Origin: Planctomycetaceae bacterium
GTDB taxonomy: Bacteria; Planctomycetota; Planctomycetia; Planctomycetales; Planctomycetaceae
Length of the DNA: 54,576 nucleotides
Assembly (NCBI GenBank): GCA_020426505.1
Contig: JAGQPX010000037.1
Coordinates: 1 to 54,576 of the forward strand
Direction of reading: 5' to 3'
Shown here: positions 54,252-54,576 of the stretch, in pieces
How positions within the stretch are numbered: position 1 is the stretch's first letter
How the letters are laid out: every line of letters starts with the position of its first letter
The notes under the pieces: model-generated
Database searches by the model: none
The model's input: only the letters and a program-made list of their open reading frames with translations
Told to the model about the DNA's origin: nothing
Program-made: the position numbers and the translations under genes

Positions 54252-54576
54252 TCATTGATTGTCCGCTTTTTCGCTCAGTTTCTTCATGGCCATCATTTTC
54301 TGATGCGATTCATAGATTCCGTCATCGCCGGCTCGCACTGGAGTCCTCTCGATGGAAGGGATCGCACGCACGTCACCCAGACGCTTCAGTGCTTCGAGTG
54401 CTGCTCCACGGACGGTTTCATCGTTGAGTAATGACAACAAGGTCTGAAAAACTTCCTCGGACTTCTTGAATCGTGACAGATGTACGATCAACTTGTGCCG
54501 GGTTCGGCCAAGACGATCATCTAGACAGATTTGGAGACACTCCGCCAGATGATCGCGTGGTGCAATTGTGTAGATC
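54252..54576 (-). CDS. HEAT-repeat-like protein, N-terminus outside window
   Basis: The frame is open to the right edge, so the N-terminus lies beyond the window; the visible 107 codons include RDHLAECLQICLDDRLGRTR near the edge. The middle has a HEAT-like helix pair, LSLLNDETVRGAALEALKRL followed by GDVRAIPSIER, and the end is lysine-rich (MMAMKKLSEKADNQ). HEAT repeats build helical scaffolds for protein binding. A TTG at 54491 could be read as a start, but the open frame upstream continues the same helical pattern. Confidence 0.7.
   Translation of the reverse strand, partial: IYTIAPRDHLAECLQICLDDRLGRTRHKLIVHLSRFKKSEEVFQTLLSLLNDETVRGAALEALKRLGDVRAIPSIERTPVRAGDDGIYESHQKMMAMKKLSEKADNQ

Overview
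The window looks like chromosomal DNA from a planctomycete (Planctomycetota, class Planctomycetia). The markers are families largely confined to that phylum: a Tat-exported DUF1501 protein paired with a PSD1/DUF1549/DUF1553 cytochrome-c protein, a DUF1559 protein with a pilin-like N-terminus, a free-standing CoaB, and several short repeat families of planctomycete type, some lying inside genes. The genus cannot be told from sequence alone. I found no rRNA, tRNA, CRISPR array, transposase or phage gene.

Layout. (1) 1-5043, minus strand: an ATP-grasp / alpha-E / transglutaminase-DUF2126 operon, probably making or modifying a peptide-like product; its last gene runs off the left edge. (2) 5229-9131, minus: the DUF1501 and PSD1 pair. 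(3) 9242-20844, plus: a nine-gene catabolic island with a 2-hydroxyacid dehydrogenase, an Ldh2-type dehydrogenase, a fumarylacetoacetase-family hydrolase, an FGGY sugar kinase, an exported double cyclase-like hydrolase, an MFS transporter, an SDR, a fused E1 alpha-beta and an E2. It reads as import and breakdown of a sugar acid or similar carbon source, ending in a 2-oxoacid dehydrogenase complex that lacks its E3 here. (4) 21321-26132: housekeeping genes, including a cyclophilin, a D-amino-acid transaminase-like protein, a lipoprotein, a queuosine-tRNA mannosyltransferase-like glycosyltransferase and a purine nucleoside phosphorylase. (5) 26309-30785: an MMPL/HpnN-like RND exporter and an acyltransferase-3 membrane protein.

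(6) 30843-43532, plus: the most unusual block. A one-span TonB/TolA-like protein, an ExbB/TolQ proton channel, two ExbD/TolR proteins (one with a zinc ribbon at its N-terminus), a 1208-residue FHA-membrane-TPR-beta-propeller protein, an exported TPR plus oligopeptide-binding-like protein and two further exported proteins sit together in one direction. I infer an energised envelope machine not matching Tol-Pal or TonB as usually described. (7) 43560-49799: coaB, a secreted protein, ftsK, a lipoprotein, hemP and a DUF1559 gene closed by a good terminator. (8) 49975-54576, minus: an Lhr-helicase homologue without its helicase half and carrying an in-frame repeat insertion, a small gene overlapping its start, an unrecognised protein and a partial HEAT-like protein leaving the window on the right.

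Family assignments come from reading motifs in the translated sequence, not from database searches.
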